A model generated the notes under the pieces. It saw nothing but the letters and a program-made list of their open reading frames with translations. It ran no database searches and was not told where the DNA came from. A program made the translations under genes and the position numbers. A DNA stretch of 64,000 nucleotides, from positions 62,001-126,000 of the forward strand of contig JAUIIO010000003.1 in assembly GCA_030431715.1 (NCBI GenBank). Reading direction: 5' to 3'. This DNA is from a bacterium (GTDB lineage: Bacteria > Bdellovibrionota_C > UBA2361 > RFPC01). Below are positions 24,570-33,031 of this stretch, in pieces (positions within the stretch are counted from its first letter, which is position 1; every line of letters starts with the position of its first letter).

Positions 24570-27500
24570 CTACAACGGTGATATAGCTAAGAACCGTGCC
24601 AGGGCTTTTAAAGCTTTTCGCCTGTTCTTCTTGTTAGACTTTTTACGAAACTTGAGAACCTTACGTTTTAAGATCTTAAGACGTTTTTGGGTTTTCTTCT
24701 TCGTACTATTTACAAAAAGACCGATCTGAGAGCGCGAGTATTTATTCAGATCCTTATACGCCTTCAGAATGTCACGCTTACGCTTCTTTCGTCCTTTTTT
24801 AGGTTTCTTTTTATACTCAGTAATAAGCTTACCAAGAAGATCGTAGCGCACTCGGAGCTCTTCTGTAGTCAAACAGTCAGAAACGCCGCTGGCATCGAGA
24901 TCCTCGTCAACTATACCGCACCCGCAGTCTCCAGCTGTTGTCTTTAGTGCGTCAGCTGAGCAAGAGTCTGAGCAATCAAGAACACCATCCCCGTCACTAT
25001 CGATATCGGCAAGACCGCAACCACATTCGCCAAACTCTAGTTTATTTGGGTCATCAGGACATTCATCAAAGACTATACGCCAGAGTTCTTTATTAATGGC
25101 GATGTCATCATAGGTGAAGTAAAGAGCTCCGCGATAGACGCCAAGTAAGTATGGATTGCTTTCGTCCTTGCCTGGTGCGAGATCGGCAAAGATTTTTGTG
25201 CCTTCAGGAGTACCATCACTTCTCCACAGCTCATTGCCAGTGGCGTCTCCTTCAGTTGCTGAAAAGTAATAATAATCTCCAGCACGCACCCAACTGTCCA
25301 TCTCAGTTGCGCCACTTCCTGGTTGAATAATTTTAAAGATCTTTGTGCCACCTGGTGTCCCATCGGTTACCCAGGGCTCAGTATTTTCACTACCACCAAC
25401 ATCTCCCGTAATAGACTTAAAAAAGAGTTGGTCGTAGACCATGAAAAATTCTCCTGTTCCTCCAGATGCATCGCCTGGATATGGGTCTACCAGAAGCTCG
25501 ACTTCAGTGGTTGTGTATGGAGCAGTGATCGAAAAGTAGGCAGGTCCATATTCTGTCGATCTTCCCCCCATAAGAAGCTGCCCCCCGTAACTATAGAACT
25601 GTGAGGAAAAAAAGCTTCCAGCAGGGCTAATTTCAGCAGCAAAAACGGTACCTGAAGGAGTCCCATCTGATTTGTAGAGTTCACGGCCAAGCACCGGGTG
25701 TTCACCACCAAAAAAGAGCATTCCGTCGTGCTCAATCATTCTGGAGTAGTACTGAACTCCTGACACGTCATAATCGGTAAGCTGAGTAGTGTTACCAACT
25801 GTTCCGTCGGTCTTAAATACCTCATCGACACCGTTAGCAGATATCTCGGCTTGAAAGAAAAGCATATTACCAAGCGCTACTATAGCATCACTTGGATTCG
25901 AACCCTCTTGACCTGGATAGATGTCCATAAAAAGAGTTGTGCCAGCAGTCGTCCCATCTGTACGCCAGAGCTCGCGACCTTCATTTGGAGTGTAAGCGCT
26001 GATATAGAGATATCCATTATATGGCTCTTCAAGGAGCCCGTACGGTTCAGAAGAGAGCTCGTTAACTTCGTCCATTGTAGGATTGATATCTTTTAAGAAT
26101 GTTGTTCCAGCAGGGGTACCATCGGTAACCCAGAGCTCTTCTCCATGCTCTTTTGAGAAAGCACTAAACACAAGCTTTCCATTTACAGTTCCTATCGGGC
26201 TTGCCTCTGAAGAGCCGGCTCCAGTGTGAATGTCCTTAAGAAGAGTGAGAGCACCAGTAGTAGGGTTAAGGGCGTACGGCTCGTAGCCATATTCTTGATT
26301 CCTAAGGTTAACCAATACGTCTCCGTTTGGAAGCTCGGCAAGTTCCTCCGGGAACGATCCCAATTCAGAGTCGAGCTCCACGGGCACAGTGGATGAGATA
26401 GCTCCAGTCGTAGCATTTAGAAAAATGATAGCAGGACCGTCATCACTATTTCCGAAGAAACCAAGCTGGCCACCCATCATAAAAAAATCGTTTGGAAAGC
26501 TTCCAGCTGTGCCGCTAAAAGCATCGACAAAAAGCGATGTTCCATTGGATGTGCCATCTGATACGTAGAGCTCATTACCGGAGTCGGAAGTTTCTGCTAC
26601 AAAGAAAGATTTGTTGCCATACGAATAGAATGCTTCAGGATTTGAGCCAAAGATTCCTGGTTCAATATCCTTTAGGATTTTTGTGCCGGCCCCGGTGCCG
26701 TCAGACATCCAGAGCTCCTCGCTATTTGGTCCGTCACTGTTTGCAGCAAAAAGTACAGTGTTTCCTACCGTTCCAAAATCATAGAAATAGCTACTCTCAG
26801 TGCCAGGGGTAATATCTTTAACAAGGTTTGTTCCACCGGGAGTTGTGTCCGAGTACCAGAGCTCATCACCAGTGGCCTCCGTGCGAGCGCTAAAAAACGC
26901 GCCTCCCTGCGGAGCAGGGTAAAAATTTGTCGGAGAAGAGCTGGAGTTGCCATTAATGTCTTTTAACTGAAACGTGAGTCCGCCGAACCCGTAAGAAATA
27001 AAAGGCTCATATTCACCACTGACGGTTCTGGCGCTAAAAACGAAGGCCGGGGTGCTCAGTGGACTTTTAATTGCCGTTAGATAATAAGGCGAGGATCCGG
27101 TGCCTCCTGGCACAAGATCTATGAAGAGTGAAGGAGCTCCGGCGTTATAGGCCATCCACCAGAGTTCTTGTCCGTGGGTGTCGTCGGTGGCTGTAAAGTA
27201 TAAGTCGTCATTTAATTTTATAAACGAAGAAGGGTACGAGCTGTCGGTCCCAGACTTAAGGTTGTAGCATGTGGTACCGTTAGCGGTTCCGTTAGTAAGG
27301 CAAAACTCTGTACCTATGCCCTCTCGTCTTCCTGAAAAAGCCAGTCGCTCATCGTTTTGCCCAAATGTGGTCAGATTGTCAGGGTCTCGCGGGATAGCGG
27401 ATGGAATAATGGCGCCAACAGGCTGGGTGCCTGCTTCAGTACCGTCAGAGTACCAGAGTTCGTTATCCTCTGCGTTTGAGCTTCTTGCACTAAAGAAAAG

Positions 27501-27794
27501 TTTGTCTTTAAAAAGAATGAACTCCCTTGGGAAGGAAGAGTCCTGCCCCGGATTAATGTCTTTGACAAGCTTCGGTGTGCCTCCCGGCGTTTCAAGTATC
27601 CAGAGCTCTGTGCCATTGTCTTTGTCCTTATTTGAAAAGAAGAGTTTATCCCCGACCACTAGGCGTTCCCCATGGTAACTTGAGTTCGGGTACGTTTCGA
27701 AGTTTGAAACGAGCTCAATCTCATTCAGCGCAAAGGCGGGAGTGTTCAGAAAGAAAAGCGTCAGGATAAGGGTAATAAAGTTTTTCATGGACAT
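24570..27794 (-). CDS. Large exported ELWxxDGTxxGT-repeat protein with TSP3-like loop and basic tail
   Basis: 1074 residues. A Sec signal peptide (1-22, ending TPAFA) is followed by about 900 residues of beta-propeller-like repeats with the motif ELW-x-(S/T)-DGT-x-x-GT, at least ten copies (for example ELWVTDGTPAGT and LWRSDGTPEGT). A short Cys/Asp-rich region near residue 930 (ECPDDPNKL, CGCG, DSDGDGVLDCSDSC) looks like a thrombospondin type 3 calcium loop. The last 90 residues are extremely Lys/Arg-rich helix (KKKTQKRLKILKRKVLKF). Proteins with this repeat are usually secreted or on the surface; no catalytic role is known to me. The gene is monocistronic and convergent with the flagellar operon. 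Confidence 0.85.
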   Translation of the reverse strand: MSMKNFITLILTLFFLNTPAFALNEIELVSNFETYPNSSYHGERLVVGDKLFFSNKDKDNGTELWILETPGGTPKLVKDINPGQDSSFPREFILFKDKLFFSARSSNAEDNELWYSDGTEAGTQPVGAIIPSAIPRDPDNLTTFGQNDERLAFSGRREGIGTEFCLTNGTANGTTCYNLKSGTDSSYPSSFIKLNDDLYFTATDDTHGQELWWMAYNAGAPSLFIDLVPGGTGSSPYYLTAIKSPLSTPAFVFSARTVSGEYEPFISYGFGGLTFQLKDINGNSSSSPTNFYPAPQGGAFFSARTEATGDELWYSDTTPGGTNLVKDITPGTESSYFYDFGTVGNTVLFAANSDGPNSEELWMSDGTGAGTKILKDIEPGIFGSNPEAFYSYGNKSFFVAETSDSGNELYVSDGTSNGTSLFVDAFSGTAGSFPNDFFMMGGQLGFFGNSDDGPAIIFLNATTGAISSTVPVELDSELGSFPEELAELPNGDVLVNLRNQEYGYEPYALNPTTGALTLLKDIHTGAGSSEASPIGTVNGKLVFSAFSKEHGEELWVTDGTPAGTTFLKDINPTMDEVNELSSEPYGLLEEPYNGYLYISAYTPNEGRELWRTDGTTAGTTLFMDIYPGQEGSNPSDAIVALGNMLFFQAEISANGVDEVFKTDGTVGNTTQLTDYDVSGVQYYSRMIEHDGMLFFGGEHPVLGRELYKSDGTPSGTVFAAEISPAGSFFSSQFYSYGGQLLMGGRSTEYGPAYFSITAPYTTTEVELLVDPYPGDASGGTGEFFMVYDQLFFKSITGDVGGSENTEPWVTDGTPGGTKIFKIIQPGSGATEMDSWVRAGDYYYFSATEGDATGNELWRSDGTPEGTKIFADLAPGKDESNPYLLGVYRGALYFTYDDIAINKELWRIVFDECPDDPNKLEFGECGCGLADIDSDGDGVLDCSDSCSADALKTTAGDCGCGIVDEDLDASGVSDCLTTEELRVRYDLLGKLITEYKKKPKKGRKKRKRDILKAYKDLNKYSRSQIGLFVNSTKKKTQKRLKILKRKVLKFRKKSNKKNRRKALKALARFLAISPL

Positions 27795-27945
27795 TTAGGT
27801 AAGATAATAAACGTATACTTGTTATAGACCAGGCTGGCAGAGTGTAGCACAATGGTCCATGTGAATCCTGTTTATTGAACAAATTCCTTAACATATCTGC
27901 TAATTATTTGTAATCTTTTAGAATCTTTTGCGTTTAAAAGAGGTT

Positions 27946-28503
27946 ATGACCGCACCAACACACCTTGTCATTGGAATCGCGTCTTCGGTTGCACTCGCGA
28001 GACTCACTGGCTTTGCGCTTACCCCGGTGGTTTTACTCGCTGTATTTCTCGGTTCTATTGCTCCTGATATTGATGGGGATGGAGTCGTGAGCAGGCCGGG
28101 CAGATTGTTTAGCCGTTTTCTATCACGAAGAGTCGCAAGCATTTTAGATGCGTTCGGTCAGGCGCTTAGCGCCTTCTTTCGAGCAACGCTTGGGCACAGG
28201 GGGTTCTTTCATTGGCCTGTGGTTGCTCTGATCTTGTGTTTATCAAGTGTGTTTTTGCAGAGTGTGTTTCTCTTTTGGTTTGGTTGGGGGTACCTCTTTC
28301 ACATCCTTGCCGATGCATGTACTCCTGCGGGTGTGCCGCTTTTTGCCCCGATTACTGTAAGAGATATTCACTTCTTCTCTATACCAACTGGTTCTTTTAG
28401 AGAATTCATTCTTTTTGGAATCGTGTGCGTTTGTGTTATTGTTTTTGGGTGGGATCTCTTACCTGTAGGAGTAAGGGATTCCTTTCGCGATTTTCATTTA
28501 TAA
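27946..28503 (+). CDS. YdjM-like membrane-bound metal-dependent hydrolase (DUF457)
   Basis: 185 residues. The N-terminal motif APTHLVIGIASSVALARL, then GSIAPDIDGDG, GHRGFFHWPVV and LFHILADACTPAGVPLFAPI, gives the conserved H, D and H-R-G-x-x-H sites of the YdjM/DUF457 family. These proteins are polytopic inner-membrane proteins with metal-binding histidines; their substrate is unknown (E. coli YdjM is LexA-controlled). ATG 27946 follows AGAGG. An in-frame upstream TTG at 27928 is less likely. rmuC follows after nine bases, and the pair may be cotranscribed. Confidence 0.85.
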   Translation: MTAPTHLVIGIASSVALARLTGFALTPVVLLAVFLGSIAPDIDGDGVVSRPGRLFSRFLSRRVASILDAFGQALSAFFRATLGHRGFFHWPVVALILCLSSVFLQSVFLFWFGWGYLFHILADACTPAGVPLFAPITVRDIHFFSIPTGSFREFILFGIVCVCVIVFGWDLLPVGVRDSFRDFHL

Positions 28504-28512
28504 GGAGTAGTT

Positions 28513-29865
28513 TTGGAGTTTCTTGTTCCAATCCTTTCGGCAGTAGCCGCTGGTATTGTTGTTTACATATTGTGTGCCCGCCGACTCGGTGCGGAAAGAG
28601 TCTCTCGTCACGTTTTAGAGGCTCGGCTTGAAGAAAAGGAAAGAGCTGGGGCTGCTCAGAATGAGCTCACTGAAAGGATGCGTCAGGAACTTCAGGTCAG
28701 TCGTGAAGATCTCACACGTGTGGAGGCCCAAAAAGCCGCACTAGATGAGAGGATGAAAGATCAACAACAGGAACTCTCACAGCTACAAGACAAGTTTCGC
28801 CACGAGTTTGAGAACCTCGCTCATAAGATCTTCGAAGAAAAAACGAATACCTTTAAGACCCAATCAAAAGATAGCCTTTTACAACTGCTCACTCCGCTCA
28901 AAGACAGGTTGCAAGATTTCCAGAAGAAAGTAGATGACTCTTTTAACCTAGAGGCAAAGGAGCGTCATGCGCTTAAGAGTGAGATAGAGAGAATTGTTAA
29001 AGTAAACGAAGCGATGAACCTTCAGGCTGAGAACCTTACTCGTGCTCTCAAAGGAGATGTGCGTGCACAGGGTAGTTGGGGAGAGGTCGTGCTTGAGCGA
29101 ATTCTAGAAGAATCTGGTCTCAGAAAAGATCAAGACTATATTGTTCAAGGCAAGGGCCTAGGGCTAAAGCACACTGAGTCTGGTGGAGTCATCAAGCCTG
29201 ATATTGTTGTAAAGCTTCCTGAGTCAAAACACGTTGTGATTGACTCGAAGGTCTCTCTTGAGCATTACCGTCAGTACTGTGAGTCAAAAGATGATGATGT
29301 AAGGCTCGGGTTGTTAGGGCAGTACGCAACATCTATTAAGAATCACGTACTGGGACTTGAAAAGCGTCGCTACCAAGACACCGAAGCGCTTGGCTCGCCT
29401 GATTTTGTTCTTATGTTTATTCCGATCGAGGGAGCGTACTCGCTCGCGATTCAAAATGACCCGGAGCTCCACACCTTTGCGTGGTCAAAAAGAGTGGCGA
29501 TCGTCTCGCCCACAACGCTCTTTGTAACTCTCCGTACTGTATCTTCAATGTGGCGGCTTGAGCTCCAAAATCAAAACGCTGACGAAATTGCCAGAAGAGG
29601 AGGCGCACTCTTTGATAAGTTTGTGGGTTTTGTAGAAGATATGCAGAAGCTTGGCAATCAACTCGATACCACCCGTAACACCTATCACGATGCTATGGGC
29701 AAGCTCTCAACGGGGCGAGGAAATCTCGTTCGTCAGACTGAACTTCTAAGAGAGCTTGGCGCCAAGGCCTCAAAGCAACTCCCAGAGGCAATTAAATTAG
29801 ACGTTGAAGATAGCTCAGTAGAGTCTGATATTGACGACCAAGTTGATGTGAAAGAGGCCGTCTGA
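28513..29865 (+). CDS. rmuC: RmuC, DNA recombination protein
   Basis: 450 residues. An N-terminal membrane anchor (1-19) and a long coiled coil (about 30-180) precede the RmuC nuclease-like domain: GDVRAQGSWGEVVLERILEE SG, then KPDIVVKLPESKHVVIDSKV and PDFVLMFIPIEGAYSLAI. RmuC limits inversions at short inverted repeats in E. coli. It starts at TTG 28513 behind AAGGAG with good spacing. The frame is full length for the family. Confidence 0.93.
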   Translation: MEFLVPILSAVAAGIVVYILCARRLGAERVSRHVLEARLEEKERAGAAQNELTERMRQELQVSREDLTRVEAQKAALDERMKDQQQELSQLQDKFRHEFENLAHKIFEEKTNTFKTQSKDSLLQLLTPLKDRLQDFQKKVDDSFNLEAKERHALKSEIERIVKVNEAMNLQAENLTRALKGDVRAQGSWGEVVLERILEESGLRKDQDYIVQGKGLGLKHTESGGVIKPDIVVKLPESKHVVIDSKVSLEHYRQYCESKDDDVRLGLLGQYATSIKNHVLGLEKRRYQDTEALGSPDFVLMFIPIEGAYSLAIQNDPELHTFAWSKRVAIVSPTTLFVTLRTVSSMWRLELQNQNADEIARRGGALFDKFVGFVEDMQKLGNQLDTTRNTYHDAMGKLSTGRGNLVRQTELLRELGAKASKQLPEAIKLDVEDSSVESDIDDQVDVKEAV

Positions 29866-29883
29866 GACTTTCCAACTCGAAGC

Positions 29884-30711
29884 TTAGCCAGCAGCAGCCA
29901 GCTCAGTAGGGTTGTTATCAGGTATAGGCACTTCGGCTACGGAATTGACGATCAGATCGGGACAATACGTGTAGCTCCCAAGATCGTCTTTTTTAGACCA
30001 TCCGCTCAGACACAGAATTGTTCTGTATCCCATCTGTACACCGCCAAGAATATCAGTATCCATTGTATCACCAATAATAGTTGTGCCTGCAGTGCGTAGC
30101 CCCAGCTCTTTTCTCGCGGCGCGCATCATGATTGGGCTTGGTTTTCCAACACTAAATGCTTTTCGGCCTGTGGCGTTTTCGAGCATGGCGATGACTGCTG
30201 AGATTCCCGGCTTGTTCCAGCCAGGGATTCGAGGGGAGGGGTCTAAATTGGTGGCGATAAGTCTTGCTCCAGCAAGGATCATCTCAATGGCTTTGCTCAC
30301 CATCTCAAGGGTGAGCGTTCGACCTTCGCCGACTACCACATAGTCGGGATCGCTATGCACAATTGAGTAGCCGTTGTTGTGGAGACTCAGGATAAGGCCT
30401 CCTTCACCAAGCACATATGCCGTTCCGTGAGGCTTCTGCTCGGCCAGAAATCTTCCCGTGGCCATAGCGCTTGTAAAAATATGCTTCTCTTCAACGTTAA
30501 TTCCCATTCGCTCGAGTTTGGTAACAACGTCACGTCTGGTGAATTGGCTGTTGTTGGTGAGGAAAAGAAAGGGGATGTCGTTTTCTAGTAGGGTCTCAAT
30601 GAATTCGATAGCACCCGGTATCGGTGTGCCACCACTATAAATGACCCCATCCATATCAATGAGGAAGCCCTGTCTCTCATTACTTTTGTAAAATTCTTCT
30701 GCTGAAATCAT
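29884..30711 (-). CDS. HAD-IIA phosphatase, NagD-like
   Basis: 275 residues. Cytoplasmic HAD-superfamily phosphatase with a C2 cap. Motif I is DMDGVIYSGG, motif II is FLTNNSQ, the cap substrate region is ATNLDPSPRIPGW, motif III is GKPSP and motif IV is GDTMDTDILGG. NagD-type enzymes remove phosphate from nucleotides or sugar phosphates. It is convergent with rmuC, with 18 bases between stops. A perfect 12-base-pair hairpin lies just ahead of the ATG (see 30719-30753). Confidence 0.9.
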   Translation of the reverse strand: MISAEEFYKSNERQGFLIDMDGVIYSGGTPIPGAIEFIETLLENDIPFLFLTNNSQFTRRDVVTKLERMGINVEEKHIFTSAMATGRFLAEQKPHGTAYVLGEGGLILSLHNNGYSIVHSDPDYVVVGEGRTLTLEMVSKAIEMILAGARLIATNLDPSPRIPGWNKPGISAVIAMLENATGRKAFSVGKPSPIMMRAARKELGLRTAGTTIIGDTMDTDILGGVQMGYRTILCLSGWSKKDDLGSYTYCPDLIVNSVAEVPIPDNNPTELAAAG

Positions 30712-30718
30712 AAAAGTT

Positions 30719-30753
30719 GCGCCCTGAAGAAATGCGTTTCGTCTTCAGGGCGC
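30719..30753 (-). terminator. Strong hairpin between the ECF sigma gene and the NagD-like gene
   Basis: Arms GCGCCCTGAAGA (30719-30730) and TCTTCAGGGCGC (30742-30753) form a perfect 12-base-pair stem with an 11-base loop. On the minus strand the stem is followed by AACTTTT and then directly by the ATG of the NagD-like gene. It can act as a terminator for the sigma-factor transcript or as a 5'-leader element for the phosphatase. The U-run is short, so termination is probable but not certain. Confidence 0.75.
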
Positions 30754-30788
30754 ATGATAGCATATGTGGAGTTAAAATGGAGTACTTT

Positions 30789-31445
30789 TTAAGCCGCCTC
30801 AGCATACTCGAAACCACGAGCGGCCGGGTGGTAACCGTACGAGATGTGTGAGGTGCTCGTATAGTCGTCGTAGTATCTTTGTAGCTTTCTGCGAAGCATT
30901 ATTCTTGATCGGTGTAGCCGTGATTTTACCGCCGGAACACTAATGCCAAGAACTTCACCAACTTCCTGATTTGATAGCCCGTCAACATCGCGCAGGATGA
31001 AGATTGTTCGGTACTCTTCAGGGAGTTTCTCGATAGCTTCTTGTAAGAATTCTCTTAGCTCGTGCCTTGCTGACATATAGTTTACATCACATGTGTCACT
31101 TCGTGTTCCGTGCCAGTTATTCATACCAGCACTCTCTGGGACAGCCTCGATTGAAACTGAACTGTGCTTTTTGCGGTTTCTTAGCTTCATGAAAGAAGTG
31201 TTTGCGGTGATCCTGTAGAGCCAGCTAGAGAAAGCTGATGTTCCACGGAACGTATGCATCTTGGTGTGCAGCGTAATGAAGACCTCTTGTAGAATCTCTT
31301 CCGTGTCAGATTCATTTCTGGTGATACGGAGCGCTAGGTTATGCACTTTCTCGGTGTAGCGACGAATAAGTTCGAGGTAGGCTTCTTCCTCCCCCCCAAC
31401 AAATGCTTTAACAAGTTCCTTGTCTTTTCTGCTATCTACTTGCAT
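30789..31445 (-). CDS. ECF-type RNA polymerase sigma factor
   Basis: 218 residues. Region 2 is YLELIRRYTEKVHNLALRIT followed by SDTEEILQEVFITLHTKMH, with the -10 recognition part FRGTSAFSSWLYRITAN. Region 4 is LPEEYRTIFILRDVDGLSNQ, then EVLGISVPAVKSRLHRSR, a helix-turn-helix. This is a group 4 (RpoE/SigW-like) sigma. ATG 31445 is preceded by GGGAGG with ideal spacing. The C-terminus carries about 25 extra residues. No anti-sigma gene is adjacent, which is unusual; the neighbours are the phosphatase and the divergent yggX operon. Confidence 0.92.
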   Translation of the reverse strand: MQVDSRKDKELVKAFVGGEEEAYLELIRRYTEKVHNLALRITRNESDTEEILQEVFITLHTKMHTFRGTSAFSSWLYRITANTSFMKLRNRKKHSSVSIEAVPESAGMNNWHGTRSDTCDVNYMSARHELREFLQEAIEKLPEEYRTIFILRDVDGLSNQEVGEVLGISVPAVKSRLHRSRIMLRRKLQRYYDDYTSTSHISYGYHPAARGFEYAEAA

Positions 31446-31934
31446 GTGAACCTCCCACAAAATAATTTGAAAACTTTTTAAAACCGCACTTCCCGTAACA
31501 CACAGCGTGGTAACCTTTATGATTAGCAGTGTGGCAGAGGGTCAGGTGCGAATTGTCACGGATTTGTAAAATTGAGGTACAATTTTTGTAAAAGGAGCGT
31601 TTTTTCTGTATCTGACTGAATCTATTGAGGGTTTTTGTGTTCTTCATAACGCTTTTGAGAGTAAAATTCTCCTGTCGCTGCGAGTTCCCCGGCTCTGCAA
31701 CGTGTGCCCGTTATAAAGACTATCTGATTGTTAAAGACGGCAGGGAAAAGCTGCTGGCTTCTCCTGTCACATGTATTATGCACCGCGCATAAAAAATGTG
31801 CGCATAATTTCATCAATAAGCTCAATATGGTAGATTTTCGTAGAGATTTAGGCCATTTCCAGTTGTGTTCACAGGGTGGGAGGTGGTCTATTATCCGGGT
31901 ATTACTAGAAGAAAACTTATGCAGGAGGAGTAAA
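31446..31934. other. Long divergent intergenic region between the ECF sigma gene and yggX
   Basis: 489 bases with no supported gene. A frame on the minus strand overlaps yggX but has no protein-like pattern. An inverted repeat ATTATGC (31775-31781) and GCATAAT (31802-31808) brackets a shorter dyad. The region should hold both promoters. It is long enough for a small RNA, but I see no terminator hairpin with a U-run to support one. Confidence 0.5.
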
Positions 31935-32216
31935 ATGTCCAGAACGGTAAATTGCTCAAAGTTGCAGCAAGAGCTGCCAGGTTTAGAAAAGCCCCCATTC
32001 GGCGGAGAGGTCGGACAAAAGATCTTTGAGAACGTATCGCAACAAGCATGGGATATGTGGAACAAAGACATGCAAATAAAAGTCATTAATGAATATAGGC
32101 TTAACATGGGGAACAAGGAGCACTACCAGATGCTAATGCAGCAGATGATGGCGTTTTTAAATCTTAGTGAAGATGAAGCGCTAGAGGTAGAGAATGAAGA
32201 GCGAGGCCGCGGATAA
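31935..32216 (+). CDS. yggX: YggX-type Fe(II)-trafficking protein
   Basis: 93 residues. The family protects iron-sulfur clusters against oxidation and may move Fe(II). MSRTVNCSKL keeps Cys7, the functional cysteine of E. coli YggX. The pattern continues with PPFGGEVGQKIFENVSQQAW, then INEYRLNMGNKEHYQMLMQQ and MMAFL, matching E. coli YggX along its whole length. A strong GGAGGAG precedes ATG 31935. The stop TAA overlaps the proC ATG by one base, so it is the first gene of a tight operon. Confidence 0.93.
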   Translation: MSRTVNCSKLQQELPGLEKPPFGGEVGQKIFENVSQQAWDMWNKDMQIKVINEYRLNMGNKEHYQMLMQQMMAFLNLSEDEALEVENEERGRG

Positions 32217-33031
32217 TGAGCCTGACTATTATCGGTGGTGGAAACATGGGACTTGCTATTGCCACGCGAGTGCTGGATAAGGGCATCGTGTCGCAGGAGC
32301 AGTTGATTGTTATTGACCCTTCCGATCAGAAGCGTGAACAGATCGTGTTCGAGCTTGGTTGTAAATCGTATGGGAGCCTCACTGATAAGACGGTTGGTGA
32401 AAGTGATACCGTTGTCTTAGCTGTTAAGCCTCAGACGTTTACTTCCCTAAAAGACACTCTTTGCCCGGTGCTACAAAGTACGCAGCTTGTCATTTCTGTA
32501 ATGGCTGGTGTTTCACTCGATACCCTTCGAACCGGGCTTAACAACCATCCGCATCTTGTACGCGCTATGCCTAATATGCCTGCAAAAATTGGGGAGGGCA
32601 TGACAGTGCTTCATGCCAGCGGTGAGGTACACCGTGATAAGAAAGAACTTGCGCTCGATATTTTTCGTGCCGTTGGTGAGGTTCTTTATGTTGAAAATGA
32701 GGATCTTGTCGATGCTGCGACCGCTCTTTCGGGCAGTGGTCCGGGATTTGTGTTTTCTCTTCTAGAGGGGTTTTTAGGTGGAGCGTCGAGAGTTGGTTTT
32801 AGCGACGATCAGGCAAAGCTCCTTGTTCGCCAGACATTTAAAGGCGCTGTGCGGCTCTGGAATGAGAGCGGAGAAAATGCCGCGGAGCTACGCCGTCAGG
32901 TTACTTCCCCGGGAGGCACAACAGAGGCCGGGCTTAATGTTCTTAAGGAGTCTTCTGTTGGCTCTGCTCTTGAGAATGCCATTACCGCGGCCTACAAACG
33001 AGCAAAGGAACTACAGCAGTCTTCAAAATGA
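32216..33031 (+). CDS. proC: ProC, pyrroline-5-carboxylate reductase
   Basis: 271 residues. Last step of proline synthesis: reduces 1-pyrroline-5-carboxylate with NAD(P)H. The Rossmann motif is IIGGGNMGLAIATRVL. LVRAMPNMPAKIGEGMTVL and the C-terminal signature ATALSGSGPGFVFSLLEGFL, then VTSPGGTTEAGLNVL, are diagnostic. Translation is coupled to yggX (TAATG) and to the next gene (four-base ATGA overlap). Confidence 0.96.
   Translation: MSLTIIGGGNMGLAIATRVLDKGIVSQEQLIVIDPSDQKREQIVFELGCKSYGSLTDKTVGESDTVVLAVKPQTFTSLKDTLCPVLQSTQLVISVMAGVSLDTLRTGLNNHPHLVRAMPNMPAKIGEGMTVLHASGEVHRDKKELALDIFRAVGEVLYVENEDLVDAATALSGSGPGFVFSLLEGFLGGASRVGFSDDQAKLLVRQTFKGAVRLWNESGENAAELRRQVTSPGGTTEAGLNVLKESSVGSALENAITAAYKRAKELQQSSK

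Noticed and set aside
31622..32116. Open frame of 164 codons on the minus strand across the yggX start
   Set aside because: yggX on the other strand is well supported by motif, start signal and operon position; the antisense frame has no recognisable pattern.
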